A stretch of DNA of 64,000 nucleotides from Pseudarthrobacter sp. ATCC 49987 (lineage in GTDB: Bacteria > Actinomycetota > Actinomycetes > Actinomycetales > Micrococcaceae). Position numbers and translations under genes: made by a program. Positions within the stretch are counted from its first letter, which is position 1. Every line of letters begins with the position of its first letter. The notes beneath the pieces are model-generated. The model was not told the DNA's origin and did not search any database. It was given only the letters and a program-made list of their open reading frames with translations. The stretch covers positions 2,232,001 through 2,296,000 of the forward strand of contig NZ_JAABNS010000001.1 in assembly GCF_009928425.1 (NCBI RefSeq), in the 5' to 3' direction. This document shows positions 63,818 through 64,000 of this stretch, one piece after another.

Positions 63818-63865
63818 CTCGTGTCTGTGCCCGGCCGGACCCTTGCCGGGCCAGGGCGGCACCGG

Positions 63866-64000
63866 TTACGGTGCGCTGACGCGCTGCACGTCCGGTTCCA
63901 GGTAGATGACCCGGGCGATCGAAACAGCCGCGCGGATCCGTGTCTCGGCGCCGTCGATCGCCTGGGCGATTTCCTGGCCCGTATCGGAGCGGCCGATGCT
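63866..64000 (-). CDS. C-terminal end of a probable CDF-type cation transporter (cut by window edge)
   Basis: The last 44 codons only. The sequence includes IDGAETRIRAAVSIARVIYL, then EPDVQR and a TAA stop at 63866. The helix-then-beta ending with YLEPD is typical of the cytoplasmic C-terminal domain of cation diffusion facilitators, which export Zn, Mn or Fe. With so few residues this is a suggestion. Confidence 0.55.
   Translation of the reverse strand, partial: SIGRSDTGQEIAQAIDGAETRIRAAVSIARVIYLEPDVQRVSAP

Overview
The window comes from a high-GC actinobacterium, most probably Arthrobacter, Pseudarthrobacter or a close Micrococcaceae relative. The evidence is the GC content, frequent GTG starts and 4-bp ATGA/GTGA overlaps, a 13E12-type DUF222/HNH gene, a mycothiol-type enzyme family, a HelD helicase, the argCJBDFRGH order, and a tyrS / tlyA-nadK-recN-pyrG-Nudix-xerD neighbourhood. 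Assignment to genus is inference from gene content and order. No database search was possible.

Layout. 0-4.6 kb: a mixed block with a truncated anchored secreted protein, a Nudix hydrolase, an ECF sigma factor with a membrane partner, a VOC protein and a DUF222/HNH nuclease that appears frameshifted in a C8 tract. 4.8-15.3 kb (minus strand): a long housekeeping run read from right to left: TPR protein with an RGD-rich repeat region, HAD phosphatase, small protein, tlyA, nadK, recN, pyrG, ADP-ribose-type Nudix, xerD. 15.6-21.6 kb: one complete rRNA operon (16S-23S-5S, minus strand) with a 23S processing stem, a long leader and terminators. 21.7-26.1 kb: tyrS, helD and apt. 26.2-31.7 kb: a GNAT acetyltransferase, an unknown protein, an alkylation-repair group (AAG glycosylase, Ada-AlkA fusion, Ogt), an MDMPI-type protein and a PNPOx-like oxidase, with two strong palindromes between genes.

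31.8-40.7 kb: the complete arginine operon argCJBDFRGH (minus strand), preceded by two tandem ARG-box-like sites over a promoter that predicts a leaderless argC message. 40.9-43.2 kb: fatty acid desaturase and quinone oxidoreductase. 43.3-50.9 kb: a 1324-residue Pls/PosA-type single-module NRPS with hexapeptide and membrane domains, an M1 aminopeptidase, a DUF4166/SRPBCC pair and an Sfp-type phosphopantetheinyl transferase that could activate the NRPS carrier domain. This is the most interesting metabolic locus in the window. 50.9-57.7 kb: pheST, a small HExxH-bearing membrane protein, a SIMPL protein, an intact IS481-family element with 6-bp target duplication, and pcp. 57.8-64 kb: a radical SAM gene under a LexA-like box, the three-gene pnt transhydrogenase operon, a MutT-like Nudix, an MFS exporter and the C-terminal end of a probable CDF metal transporter.

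Recurring themes are DNA and nucleotide-pool maintenance (three Nudix proteins, recN, AAG, Ada-AlkA, Ogt, LexA-like box) and predicted leaderless promoters at argC, tyrS and the radical SAM gene. I see no CRISPR array, prophage or tRNA gene.
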